Below, one piece after another: positions 11,447 to 23,400 of a stretch of 64,000 nucleotides of DNA. The stretch is from Lepas anatifera (taxonomy: Eukaryota; Arthropoda; Thecostraca; Lepadidae), in the NCBI GenBank assembly GCA_034440635.1, contig JAOTON010000779.1:117209-181208 (forward strand), written 5' to 3'. Positions within the stretch are counted from its first letter, which is position 1; every line of letters begins with the position of its first letter. Under the pieces are notes generated by a model. It saw only the letters and a program-made list of their open reading frames with translations. It was not told where the DNA came from and did not search any database. The translations under genes and the position numbers were made by a program.

Positions 11447-11639
11447 TGTTGTAGCATGCGTGAAATTTATAGTGAGATCGCTGCATCAATTTTTTTCTGC
11501 AAAATCGATAAGTTGTTAGCTGGCTTTTATCATAGATTTCTTGATGTTGAAAATGGGGAGAGATTATATATTCGACCACGGCCCTTCGTTAAAATCACAA
11601 AACTATCTCCCGAGAAACCCTTCCAAGAAGGAAAGAGCT

Positions 11640-11870
11640 GGTGACGCCATATGACCCTGACATTTGGTGCGTCCATAAGCCTAAAAAATTAACCACCACG
11701 GTGGCGCAGTTGGTTAAAGCGTCGCCGTTGTATGTGGGAGGGCCTTGGATCAAAGCTGACCTCTGGCAGCATTTTCCTCGACCGCCTCCTACCCAGGAGA
11801 TGGCAGTAAACTGGGTAGCGCTTGCCTTGACACGGGAGTTTCGCTGACCAACCAGCGCCCTTGTTATTGG
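11640..11870 (+). mobile_element. tRNA-derived SINE pieces
   Basis: 11643-11690 is the ACGCCATATGACCCTGACA tail seen at 9395 and 35425. It is followed at 11697-11770 by a new head, GGTGGCGCAGTTGGTTAAAGCG, a good tRNA A box, with a worn B box (ccttggatcaaag). Confidence 0.6.
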
Positions 11871-12250
11871 AAGCACGGGCCTGATCAGCCTTTAAATAGA
11901 TCCACCGGTCCGGTGGCGCGCCCCAAGGGCACGGCCTCGCCTCATGCCCCGGAGCAGTCCTCTGATTCGCCGGGCCCGAGAAATCGGGATAGCCTCGCCG
12001 TATCATACGGTGGGGTATGTGAAAGGGAGCGTGCTGGCACGACTGTCCCGCAAGGGTGCCGATAAGTGAAATACATCTGCCGTGTACATAGTGTGACTGA
12101 GTGTATATGTGATGCAAATGTGTAGAAATGTCCCCAGGTCGGGGGTGCAAAAATATTAAAAAAGCCTAAACAATTATTAGCTGGCTTTTGTACTACATGC
12201 CCTAGATGAATTTTCAGCAAAAGTCACACATCATAGAAGGTATGTTTATG
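11871..12250. other. Unassigned stretch
   Basis: GC-rich at 11900-12060, then AT-richer. No gene recognised. Confidence 0.4.
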
Positions 12251-12556
12251 TTACGGGCAGTGTGGGATTTCAGGCACTTTGCGAACTGCCCAGGCATTTT
12301 GCAAACTGCCCAGAAAGCTGGGCAGTTTGCGAACTGCCCGGCCATTTGGTCAGTTTGCAAATTGCCCAGGCATTTTGCATAGTGCCCGGCTCTCCAGTCA
12401 TTTCACGAACTGCCCGGGTAGTATACAAATTGTCCGGGCAATTCACAAACTACCCAGTACTTGTACTCACGGGCAGTATGAGAACTTGGGCAGTTTGCAA
12501 ATTGTCTGGGTAGTTTGCAAACTGACTGGACAATTTACCAAAATTCAAGCCGACTT
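12251..12556. repeat. Degenerate self-complementary phrase array (CAGTTTGCAAACTGCCCGG)
   Basis: About 15 phrases of roughly 20 bp, mixing cattttgcaaactgccc with gggcagtttgcgaactgcc. Because TTTGCAAA and GGGCAG..CTGCCC are complementary, neighbouring phrases can pair. Open frames here are shadows. Confidence 0.75.
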
Positions 12557-12760
12557 CACACACTGCTTGAAAAATGTTATCTGTGACCAAGGCTAACATG
12601 TGTTTGCGTTCAGTCTTCCCTTGAATGAAAGGAGTATAACTTCTCAGCGTGCAGGCGCGTAGCCAAGGGAAGGGGGCTGTGAGCGAATGCCCCTCCCCCT
12701 TGGGCTCAGTTGAGGCACTGAAAAGAGCCTCCCGCAGGGCCCTCGTCGATTTCTGATTAG

Positions 12761-12845
12761 CCCTTCACCCGGTGGGGGTGTTTGAACACCCCCTCAGGTT
12801 TTGTCGGGGGTGCGAAAACACGGCGGCGCTTCGCGCCGCCGTACC
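12761..12845 (+). mobile_element. Left end of a TTAA/AGGTCA-family element
   Basis: GCCCTTCACCCGGTGGGGGTG, TTTGAACACCCCCTCAGG and the hairpin CGGCGGCGC-TTC-GCGCCGCCG (12821-12841) match the ends at 60211-60296 and 60713-60800. The rest appears to have been replaced by the non-LTR element that follows. Confidence 0.7.
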
Positions 12846-13245
12846 TCCCGCAGTGTCTACGGGCACTGTCGCTCGGTCCAGCTGGGCAGGGGGATTATGT
12901 TTCGGGCGTGCGGCGCGGCGCCCTTCGCGGTGGGAACTGTTATAGTTCTTGGTCGGGGTTTCGGAAACCGTCGATTTGCGAGACTCCGGCCTGTTGCGCG
13001 CGCCTGGTGGACCGCAGTCTCCGCTGCGTGAGGGCTGCCGCGTTTTGCTTTGTCCCGACTCATGGCCCTGCCGGCCCACTGGGCTGATGGCGTCAAGGGG
13101 GTGGGTGCGTTCTGATCGGAGGGGTTGTGTGAGTATCTCTCGCCCCTCTGAGACGGGCGCACTTACCCCCGTAGGCACTGTACCAGCCCCTGGGCCCAGC
13201 TATTGACAGCTGGCAACCCGGGGGCCGAAGGTAAATTCTTTTTCC
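12846..13245 (+). mobile_element. GC-rich 5' leader of a non-LTR element
   Basis: About 400 bp of GC-rich sequence between the element end above and the ORF1 start. It has many frames open on both strands, as expected of GC-rich DNA. The exact 5' end is not defined. Confidence 0.5.
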
Positions 13246-13771
13246 ATGGCTGCACCTACTCCACGCTCTCCCGGATTGACCTCAGGCACTACGACCCCCG
13301 CTCCGAACTTGACCACCGCTGTTACTGTTCCTGATACCGCTGATACGATGGATCTTACTGTTGACCGACCCCCTGCGCGAACGGCCACTGACCTGGAAAC
13401 CCCTTTGACTCTCGTCATACAGGTCAAGGATAGCTCAATGAAACTGAACCCATTCCAACTGCACGGCGCTCTCGAGGGCTACAAGCCCAAGCACACCTAC
13501 CGATACAGAGACGGAAGGATCGAAGTGGAGATGGGGGACAAGCTGAGTTCCAGCAAGCTTCTGAATACCACCTCATTGCAAATCCGTACGGCGAACAGGA
13601 TGCTGTCAGTCCCAGTAAGTGTGTCCCCACATTACACGAAGAATCACTCTCGCGGTGTCATCAGTTGTGCCGAACTACGTGACTCTACTGACGAGGAAGT
13701 GCTCGCAGGGCTGAGAGACCAGGGAATCACTGAAGTAAAGAGAATGCTTAGGAGAGGGGATGGCCAAGATA
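13246..13771 (+). pseudogene. Non-LTR retrotransposon ORF1, N-terminal half
   Basis: The start is the ATG in TTCCATGGCTGC after the leader. The protein opens with a Pro/Thr-rich stretch of ~55 residues. A conserved region follows (LTLVIQVKDSS, LNPFQLHGAL, then SPHYTKNHSRGVI, ITEVKRMLRRGDG). The last block, 'xVtxVrrmxRRxdg', is typical of Jockey/I-type ORF1 nucleic-acid-binding proteins just before a beta-strand 'TxxxxLTF' segment. That segment resumes after the 294 bp insertion at 13772-14065. Family knowledge says ORF1 binds element RNA; nothing here suggests a host function. Confidence 0.8.
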
Positions 13772-14065
13772 GCTTGTTGTAGGTTGAAACATATTATTGT
13801 CAGTGGTGCCTCGGGCGGAGGGTTCGAGGCGGGGTGACCTAGTCAGAGGTCACACCACCGCTGTGCTCGCCCTGATTGGCTGGCCGCCGGTCACCTGACT
13901 GGGCGGTGACGGGGAGTCGCTGCGAGGGTGGAACCGGCGGGGAGTTGGAACGAGAGCGCGGTGTCAAGAGGATTAGGCTGTTGTGCGAGAGTTAATACAT
14001 CAAATGTGGATCTAAGTTGGACTCTTGGCTGTGAGGTCGGACTCATAAGTGAACTTACGAAACAT
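13772..14065. mobile_element. 294 bp insertion in ORF1 with 5 bp TSD
   Basis: AGATA occurs on both sides (13767-13771 and 14066-14070), and removing the segment rejoins the ORF1 frame. The insert has aggtcac/gtgacc motifs (13841-13850, 13889-13912), no TG...CA ends and no clear TIR. Its class is unknown. Confidence 0.65.
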
Positions 14066-15081
14066 AGATACTGGCACCTTTTTGCTAACGTTCTCGGGAA
14101 CGGCTCTTTCCCAAGAAGGTGCGAGTCGGGTGGATATCCGTCAAAGTGCGTGCATTCCTGCCCGCCCCTACTCGCTGTTTAAAGTGTCAGAAATTCGGCC
14201 ACATCGCCAGCAGCTGTACGGGCCAAGAGCGCTGCGGACGATGTTCTGCTACCGAACACAACTCTGCCAACTGTGATGCCAGCACACCCAAATGCGTAGG
14301 TTGCGGAGGTGACCACGAGGCATGGAGCCGATCCTGTCCCAGGCTGGCTGAGGCAAAGGAGGTACAGAAAAAGAAGGTGTCACCTCCTCCCAAAGTAGCA
14401 CCGACCCAGACACCCCAGGCCCCCAGGTTTGCTCCTGCCCCCACTAGCACGTCGTACAGAGACGCCCTGGTGGGAGGTCAGTTCGGCGCCCCATCAGCTG
14501 AAAACCCCACACAGTCCGACACTGCACTCAACCTAGATTCCAACATATGCCAGCTAACAGACCTTTCCCTCCGTCAATTCCTCTCACTGATCTCTGATCT
14601 TCTGTCACACAGATCGGCTGAGTCCCGCACCACGTCGGTGGGCTGCTCGGACACAGCGGAAAAAGCAACACAAACTCCACTCCCGGAGCGCCATGATGTT
14701 GCTGTGGGCACGGACCCCTTTGAATCTGAGGTCCCCAACGCTGAGGCGGCCAGTCAGGCCGGCCCCCCAGACAGCGAGCACTCACAGGAAGTATCTGGCA
14801 AGCGAGCCCGAGAGGACTCGCCAACCCAGCCACATATTCCCCAAGGTCCGGCTACACCGTCTGCGACGACGGAGTGTTCCGTACCCACGCTCAGTAGAGC
14901 TGACCATCCTCAGGCGACCGAAGTCAGAGAATCGGTAAAAACACCACAACGCGTTAAAGAAAGTACAAACAAAGAACAACACCAAAATAAAAAGCGTAAA
15001 CTCGTGACCACAACAACAATGGGGAAAGTAAACTCCCAAAACGACCAAGGTACAGGCATGCCCCCGCCACAAAGCCGATAA
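14066..15081 (+). pseudogene. Non-LTR retrotransposon ORF1, C-terminal half with three zinc knuckles
   Basis: The frame from 14066 reads TGTFLLTFSGTAL, then shifts at the T-run near 14110 (one extra T) into RVGWISVKVRAFLPAPTRC. Three knuckles follow: CLKCQKFGHIASSC and CGRCSATEHNSANC (both CX2CX4HX4C) and CVGCGGDHEAWSRSC (CX2CX3HX6C). The rest is a Pro/Ser/Thr-rich tail with a basic cluster (KKRKLV) near the end and a stop at 15081. Triple CCHC knuckles are the usual ORF1 layout in Jockey/I-type LINEs. The expected ORF2 (endonuclease and RT) does not follow: 15084 onward has no RT motif in any frame. Either ORF2 was deleted, or this is an ORF1-only derivative. Confidence 0.85.
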
Positions 15082-15083
15082 GC

Positions 15084-18000
15084 CGATAAGCCGACTCATA
15101 CATGATGTGAAGGTTTTAAGCCGACACATAAATCATCACTTTATTAAATATAAGATTGAACATGTATAATGAAACCAGAATGTTGACTGTGGGTCGGGCT
15201 GGAGTGTGTTATATGTAACTTTGCTTTTCTGTTTGTAAAGCTCTGTATCATTTGCACATTTTTCTTCATTTGAATATGTGCCACCTGTTGTCGAACGTTT
15301 GCAGTGTGTAACTGATATGATTATTAGTTTGGAATTGTCCAAGTCTGTTGACGAGGCACGTGCCATTTATTTTACGTAATAACAATTGCCAATAATTTTA
15401 CGTAATAACAATTAACAATTGCCTTGTCCTTTGACTTTCCCGATGCTACTTTTTCCCGAACCAAATTATCCACAATTGATTGATGACACCTAGCATTGCC
15501 CCAAGACACGGGCTCACAAAGCCATTCTGTGTTAATTCCCGCACCTTTAACTAGAGCTTCCGTTTTGATTTTATTGTTTCTAGGCTATGTGCCAATGCAA
15601 ATATTTCATCAAAATATTTGAAATTAAAATTCACCAGAACATATAGCTGGTCACAACGTTCTCCTAATTAAGTTACACTTGCGGTTGAACTTGCCAATTA
15701 CGCCATTTCAAAATTACACATAAATATTGGAAAAATCACAACAATGTGCATCGAAACCACCACACACGTTACTCCACCGAAGAAGCCATAAACGCAGCAA
15801 AGTATAACTTGGTAAACCAACACAAAACCACGTCCCACTTCTTCACTGTCTTTTTTTCCACAAGCGTAAAGGCGTATGTTTAACCCCCTCGCAGCGTCCA
15901 CAAAGGTGGAGGTCGTCGGAACGCCAGATCAGCTTCCAGTGCGCTTTCCGTCGGAACTAAATAGCAGAAGCAAAAGTCCCAGCACCAAACAGCTCGCGCC
16001 AACCCGCGCCAACACAGTTCGGAACCGCTGCTCGGGCGGAAGACCAGATAAGCGATCTCAGCAGACCGCGGAGATACGGTCGTGGTGTCACCAGGGCAAC
16101 GCAGCGGCAGGAGGGTAAGCGTATCCATGGGCTTTCATGGCACTCGCAAATTCGACATTATCAGAATGGTGCCGACAGATGAGCAACGCGAAGTCGGGGC
16201 AGACATTTCGGCGGTGACCCAGTCAGCGAATGCAACAGTTAGGTTTCCAAGGCAGTCTAGACAGTTCCGGGTGTCTGGGAGGAGCAAGAGAGGCGGCACA
16301 TGTTCAACACGGCGTCCATCTGGGCGACTACAGCTCAAACGGCATCACTCCGAGCAATACTCTGCTCCCGCGTACAATTAGTATGATTGAGTTCATCTTC
16401 CACCGAGCCTCAAAAGGAGTCTCGGAGCGGCATCTTGTTAGTGAGATAATGACGAGACAAAGACGGCACACCGATTCAGCATCCTCTGCTCTGAAGTCAT
16501 CCCAACTGTATTGGGCGGTTCCACTGCCAAAGTAGACCAACAGATTGTTCAGGTAGGGGCTCTACCTCCAGGCGGCGTCCAACCACAGGAGGTCATCACC
16601 ATTATCACGACCAGCGGAGCACAAATCATCGCCTGGACTGGGATATTTCTGTTCCAGCACTCGGTATTCCCTTTCCTGAAAACAGAAACGAAAAGTATAG
16701 TTAGACGATAGCAAAAATTATATTTTAAGCTACTTTAAACTATTTTAGAACTTAATTCGTTAGATAATAGAAATGCAATGCCTATGCAACCAATATCACC
16801 GAGCAACGTAACGTATCATCGCAACATTGTTTCACCCTTTTGGTATTTAGCACGTTTTTTCAACGAGCATGTTCGAAAAAGTTTTGACAAAACATATTGT
16901 AGAACTTTTTATCTTTCGTGTTTTCTTTTTTACAATTCGTTCCCACGGCAGCGCTCAATCCGGCCACTACACTGCCTTCTGCCGCAACTAGCCGGAGGCT
17001 CGATGGTTTCACATCAATGACGCCTCCTTCAAGGAAGTGCTGGTCGCGAAATTGAAGGACGAATCAGCCTACATGCTCTGTTAAAACGTAAAAAAATGTT
17101 GCCTGATCGTCTCCATCTGTAGCCACAACATATCTGGCCGTGGCTTGTCGTGTTATTCCAATCTTTCAAAAGGTACCAGCCTAAATGCCTTCCCTTTCCA
17201 TGCATTTCGTCATGCTGAAAAGGTTGCAAATGTTGACTTTAGTGCTGTCTTTGAAAATGATATAATAATTACCCCAAAAAATCATTCTATTCAAAACTCA
17301 TGGAGTTAACACAGAGAAGGATTTTCCGACAAAATGGGCATGTAGGGGGCCATGCAAATGGTGAGGTTAGATACTTAATATTTCTTAAAAATGGGCAATG
17401 ATTCAAAGGGGTTACCCTCGACAAAAGGAATTAGAAGTGTACATGCCTAACAAGCCTAAAGCTACATCGCATGTTGATCTAGACAAACGAGAAAGCGTAA
17501 GTTTTTAGATCCTTTAGGTCCTTTGAAAATGGGCTAGAATGAAAAATTCAGCTAGATTTAAAGAGAACATCTTGGACAAGATGCCCAAGGCAGAAGTATA
17601 TTGAGATATATATAAGGGAGCTGGATGTTTCTTCCAATGGTATATTCATAAAACTCATTTCATGCAACTGTCCTGAAATTCATGAATTTATGTGGAATTC
17701 ATACAGAACAATCTTGTCTTCTTGAAACTTGACTTTACATTCTGAAATATAATTTCAAGAGTTGAAGAAGTGTTTGATATCTGGGGTGTGGTGGAGTGTT
17801 TAATAGTTTCTGAGATCACATCACATCAATTCCATGTAAAATGTTTTGCTTAAATGTTTACTCCAATTTTATCCAATGTAAAATTAGAAGAATAAAATAT
17901 ATGTGCCCCAAAGACCTCACACAAAGGCAAACTGCATACCTTAGAGGAAAGACTTTCAAACTATTCAGGATTGGCCAGAGTATTTGACAACCTTGATTTC

Positions 18001-18829
18001 CATGAGGGAAGTTTAAGGAAAACTGTTATAATATGTTAAATATGTTGAAAGACCAGTTGTGTGCTCTTGAGACGCACACCTTCCATTTCCAAGTGTGGTT
18101 TAGTTTTTTCTCTCCTAAATTTGCTTCAAATTCATGTCCCATCAAACCTATGCAGTGTGAGAAACTGTCCTCAAAGCTCTCAAAAACAGCTAACTGGCCG
18201 ATAATGGGACCAATGATCCATAACTGGGAATGTTCCTTCCTAATAAAGCAAATAAAGAAATGTGCTCCCAGAATGATTATGCATGATACCATTTTTTGTC
18301 AGAAAATAACAGCTTCATAAGAGCCTTCTGCCTACCTGATATGCACTACATCAAATTTTAAGGGAGATTCTACTTTGAAACTGGAAATTCAGCTCTGAAC
18401 TCATACATTTATCATAAATTCACAATATTGCTTGAGCAGAAAAAAATTGAACAAAAATATTTTTTTCAAATCAGTGTCACATCTTGAACTAGACTCTTGA
18501 ACATCATTTTGAAAAAAAACTCAACATAGCAGTGGGGTGCAAAACTTGCACCTTAAAGTATCTTGATTCATAATCTTTTACAAAGCAAGAGCCAACCGAC
18601 ACATAGTACATGAGCTCATCTATATCCAGTCTGCAAACCTGCAAGTTTCTTGAAAAGGTGCTTGGTGCAGCTCAAATCCTGCCCCAATGGGTGCATACAG
18701 TAGATTACTAGGGCAGGCCTTTCTTTCCACCTGGAAATATATTTAGACTTTATAATGTATGGAGAGCACAAAAAAGCAAAAGCTGTTTTTATTTCTGGTG
18801 CCTTCATGCCTGCCTCAGTATGTCCCCAA
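15084..18829. other. Long AT-rich stretch without a recognised gene
   Basis: 15055-15125 repeats TAAGCCGA three times around a short spacer. 15870-16650 is GC-richer with short overlapping frames on both strands and no motif I know; it could hold an exon or an old element. 16650-18829 is AT-rich, unique-looking sequence with no supported coding. Confidence 0.4.
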
Positions 18830-18900
18830 CAGTGACAGATCCAAGGGGGGCCAGGGGCCTGGGCCCCCCCTTAGCTCCGAAGCGCCTCAGCATAGCTTAG

Positions 18901-18933
18901 CTCATATCGGGCGCCGAAGGCGCCCGATATGAG
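18901..18933. repeat. Perfect 15 bp subterminal hairpin, GAA loop
   Basis: CTCATATCGGGCGCC - GAA - GGCGCCCGATATGAG, 71 bp inside the left end of the 7 kb element. It resembles the hairpins at 12821, 25177, 33324, 43104 and 60211. Confidence 0.9.
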
Positions 18934-19029
18934 CGGCGCGCCTGTACCCATTTCGTGCGCCAAGGTGGTAGATACCACTTATTCCAGTTGAATTAACACA
19001 TAGTCCTTAAAACCATGGCAAAGCGCCCC

Positions 19030-22000
19030 TGCCCAAACATTAGACACCTTTACTGGTCTTTTGCGCCCCCGTAAAATGTTGAAGATGAAATTTAGAAAGC
19101 TAACAAAAGCGCCCCGGCAAAGAAAAGGCGCCACTAGATAGCAGGATTGCGCGATGGGGAACTAATGCACCCCTGAGTAGCCTAGGCGCCCCCTGGATGA
19201 AGCGCCCCTGGGTAGCCTAGGCGCCCCCTCGATGAAGCGCCCTACGGATATCATATGCGCCCTTGGCTAGGAAAGCCCCCTGGGCAGCAAAGGCAAATCT
19301 TGGTAACATAGGTGCCCTGGACAGCATAAGCGCCCCTTAGATAGAAATAGGCGCTTTAGGAAAATAAAATGCTCACCTTGGGTAGAAAAAGGCGCCCTTT
19401 GATAGCCTAGGCGCCCACTGGAAAAAGCGCCCTACGGATGTCATATGCACCCTTAGATAGCAAAGGCGCCCTTGGACAGCAAAGACAACCCTGGATAACA
19501 CAAGTGCTGTGGACAGCTAAGGTGCCCCTGGGTAGCACAGGCGCCCCTAGGAAGGCACCCCTTCGATTGAAAAGCCGCCTTTGGATAGCTTAGGCGTCCC
19601 CTGGATGAAGCGCTCTACGGATATCAAATGCGCCCTTGGCTAGGAAAGGCGTCCCTGGGCAGCAAAGGCAAATATTGGTAACATAGGTCCCTGGACAGCA
19701 TAAGCGCCCCTTAGATAGAAGTAGGCGCTTTAGGAAAATAAAATGCTCACCTTGGGTAGAAAAAGGCGCCCTTTGATAGCCTAGGCGCCCACTGGAAAAG
19801 CGCCCTACGGATGTCATATGCACCCTTGGATAGCAAAGGCGCCCTGGACAGCAAAGACAACCCTGGATAGCACAAGTGCTGTGGACAGCAAAGGCGCCCC
19901 TGGGTAGCAAAGGCGCCCCTAGGAAGGCAACCTTCGATAGAAAAGCCGCCTTTGGATAGCCTAGGCGCCCCTGGATGAAGCGCCCTATGGATACAATATG
20001 CGCCCTTGGCTAGGAAAGGCGCCCCTGGGCAGCAAAGGCAAATCTTGGTAACATAGGTGCCCTGGACAGCGTAAGCGCCCCTTAGATAGAAATAGGCGCT
20101 TTAGGAAATTAAAATGCTCACCTTGGGTAGAAAAAGGCGCCCTTTGATAGCCTAGGCGCCCACTGGAAAAAGCGCCCTACGGATGTCATATGCACCCTTG
20201 GATAGCAAAGGCGCCCCTGGACAGCAAAGACAACCCTGGATAACACAAGTGCTGTGGACAGCAAAGGTGCCCCTGGGTAGCAAAGGCGCCCCTAGGAAGG
20301 CACCCCTTCGGTAGTAAAGGCGCCTTTGGATAGCGTAGGCGCCCCCTAGATAAACTAGGTGCCTGAGAAGGAAAATGAGCGCCCCATTGGAAAGTACAGT
20401 CTCCCCCTGTATAACATAGATGTCCCTTATCCATCTTCAGCTACCCTGGATTGGAGCAGCGCCCCTCAAGAGCAAAGGCGCCGCTGGACAAAAAGGCGTC
20501 TCCGTATATCAAGGGCACTCCTAGATAATATATGCACCCCTCACACAGAAATAGGCACTTCAGGGAAAGTGAAAGGCGGCCTTTGGTTAGGACGGCGCCC
20601 TTGGACAGCCTAGGCGCCCTTTGCATAAAGCGCCCTACAGATAGCATATGCGCCCTTGGATAGCAAAGGCGCCCCTGGACAGCAAAGTTAACCCTTCTTG
20701 AAATAGATTATCTGGACAGCATAGGCGGCCATGGATAAACTAGGCGCCTGAGAAAGAAAACAAGCGCCTCGCCTGAGAGTACAGGCGCCCCCAGGATATC
20801 ATAGGTGTCCCTTTCCATCTTCAGCTGCCCTACTGTCTATGGTTTGGCACACCTGTCCGACTGTCGCGCGCTCTGTTACAGGGCTCGAGCGCTCAATTTG
20901 AGCATGGACTGCCTTTAACCACATTTCATTAACCTATGACTGAAGGCTTAGTGCTCCATCGCTGCAACCGGATGCCTTTTTCAGTATGTGCGCCTCACTT
21001 CCGAGAACGCTGCCCTCACCAACCAGCAGTCCTCCCCGTTCAGCAGATGAGCGCCTCTTTCTGATAATTAGGCACTTTATTTCAGTGTTCGAGCGCCTTA
21101 TTTCAGAATTTTTATTCTCCATCTATTTTGGGCTCCTCCTGGATTGCAGAGGCGCCCCCTCAAGTGCAAAGGCGCCCCTGGATAGAAAAGTGCGCCCCAT
21201 GTTTGCAAAGGCGCTCCAAGATAGCATATGCGCTCCTTAGATGGAAATAGGCACTCCAGGAAAGTAAAATGCTCCCTTTGGGTAGCAAAGGTGCCCCTTA
21301 ACAGCAAAGGCAGCCCTAGATAACAAAGTTTCTCTGGACAGCATAGGTGCCCTTGGATAAACTGGTGCCCGGAAGAGAATAATAGCGCCTTACCGGAGAC
21401 AAAAAGCACCCCAGGATAACGTAGGGGCATGTATTTCAATCATGTCTGTGATTGAAAAATACACCTAGACAGCATATGCGCCCCTGGATAGAAAGACACC
21501 CCTGGGGAGTAACGGCGCCCCTGGAAAGCAATAGTGCGCCCCTGTGGAGAAAAAAGCCGCCTCCTGAATAACCTAGGCACCGTCCCCGAAATATCAGATG
21601 CCCGTGGATAGAACAGACTGCCTTGAATAAAACAGGGGCCCTGGATAGCAAAGGCGCCCTTTGATAGCATAAGTGTTCCTTAGCAACAATATGGGCGCTA
21701 CATGAGCTCAAGGTTCACGCGCACCTAAGCCCAATAATAGAGCAATCAATCGATGCCAAAGCACTCCTTAAAGCATGGGCGCCAAACTTCCTAAGAAGTA
21801 AAGGCGCCTCTGGGTAGCAAAGGCGGCCCTCGACAGTGGTGTAGGTATTCCTGAATAACAGCAGCGTCCCTTGATAAGAATAGCCCCAAGATGGCACAGG
21901 TACCCTGCTGATAGGAAAAGCGCCCCTGAATATCAGAGACACCCTCTGAATGAGGTGCCCATGGAGAGCATAAGGGCGCCCTATGTATAGCAAATTGCCG

Positions 22001-22290
22001 CCCCCTGGATAGCCTAAGCGCCCCTTGCATAGGGTAGGCGCCACTGGGTAGTATAGGTTACCTTGAATAAAAATACGCCCCTCAATACCAAGGTGAACCT
22101 GGATAAGAAAAAACTCCCCTTGGGCACTGGGTATCAAAGGCACCCCCGGAACAGCAAAGATGCCCCTGGATAGCTAGGTTGCGTCCATTGGGGAGCGAAG
22201 GCGCCCCTGGGTGGCACAAGTGCCTCATCGAAGCAAAGGCCCCTCCAGAGAGCATAGGTGTCCCTGATGAGCACAGTTACTCCTGTACAG
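19030..22290. repeat. Degenerate 19 bp satellite (GGCGCCCCTGGATAGCAAA)
   Basis: Over 3 kb of phrases of about 17-21 bp, each a variant of GGCGCCC(C)TGGATAGCAAA with changes such as gacagcaaa, gatagaaat or gataacata. Minus-strand open frames of up to 142 residues (e.g. 21715-22143) translate the phrase and are not genes. From about 20340 to 22290 the phrases are more diverged. Confidence 0.9.
19190..20300. repeat. Higher-order repeat of ~370 bp, three copies
   Basis: The marker CCTTGGCTAGGAAAG recurs at 19261, 19634 and 20004 (steps of 373 and 370 bp), with the same order of variant phrases in between, including ATGCTCACCTTGGGTAG. Confidence 0.88.
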
Positions 22291-22309
22291 CCCCTAAATG
22301 ACGTTGCAT

Positions 22310-23400
22310 AATGTTACGACACCTATTATAACGTATGCTATTACATCAAAGTTAAGGTTATTCAGTGTTTAGATCAAGGTCACAGGTCAATTTTTAAAGG
22401 TGACTGGCCTTGATGATCAAGGCTTGATCAAAAGTCATTGGTAAGCTTAGGCGCAGCGCTAGTTATAGCGTAAATTAGGCATAATATGTTGGGTTGTGCC
22501 GTAATAGGTCAATGACCTTGAAGGACCTTGACCCCAAAATTTCAGACATTGTTTAGAGCCTTCCCTTTTGGCCTCAGCCCTGTTCTAGAGTATTCGCGCC
22601 CCGTTCCGGCCCGTTGGGGTGTGCTTGAACACCCCCTCGAGGTCTCCAAGTGGCACGAAAAAGCGTCGGCGCGAAGCGACACAGTACTTGTCACACCTTA
22701 TCATTGATCACTTCCGCAACTTTCCTTCAAAATTTAAGGTTTTGTCATCTCAGGTCAGGTCACCAGTGCAGGTCAAGTGACCTCACCCCAAAAAATGTTT
22801 AAGTTGGCGTAAGTAAGAAAAGGGTGAATCTATCGAATTCAAACTTGTACCATATAATGGGCCCAAAAAGTACTAATAAATTTATTCCGGGATTTTTCCC
22901 ATCGATGACCTAGGGACAGGTACGAATCATGACCTCTCGATTGAAAATGCATGGGGTAAAACGGAAATTTGCCGAACAATTGCTCTATGTCTGCAGACGC
23001 CGCTTGAAATACCTTCGGATTCCCCAAATCATAGTACCCTAGGCCTCTTTATCCGTTCATGTTGCAAGTTTAGACATGTTACCTCTGAGAGTTCATCTGG
23101 GGCTTCCTAAGCAGGTTTTAAGACTTGGATCAATGGCTTTGCAGGAAATATCGATAAAACCCGTATTTTGATACCATTTTTTATTGTTACTGTGAGTTGA
23201 TTGATATGCATACTGACTATGCTAGGCTAGATGGTGGCCTTGACCTAACCTTAGGTCAGGTCATTTTTATGTTTTAACCTAGTATAGTCATATCATACAT
23301 TATTTGATGATTCGCCGTAACGAGAGGAAGCGAATTGTGCCTAAAATGATTCTAGCTCAACTCTGGCAGACGCTAGAGTATAGAGACAGAGACATGTTGT
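22310..23400. mobile_element. AGGTCA-rich element fragment
   Basis: Has ggtgtgcttgaacaccccctcgagg, a worn GTCGGCGC-GAA-GCGACAC hairpin (22670-22690), repeated tgacctnnnaggtca, and the gattcgccgtaacgagagg motif shared with 8950 and 44755. Confidence 0.6.

Noticed and set aside
12251..12596. Frames with ANCPG/ELPGH repeats
   Set aside because: Translation of a degenerate 20 bp phrase array.
15870..16650. Possible host exon cluster
   Set aside because: Short frames only, no motif, no convincing splice pairs; left unassigned.
20186..22143. Minus-strand frames of 76-142 residues with GRLCYPGAPLL-like repeats
   Set aside because: They translate the 19 bp satellite phrase; no start context or domain.
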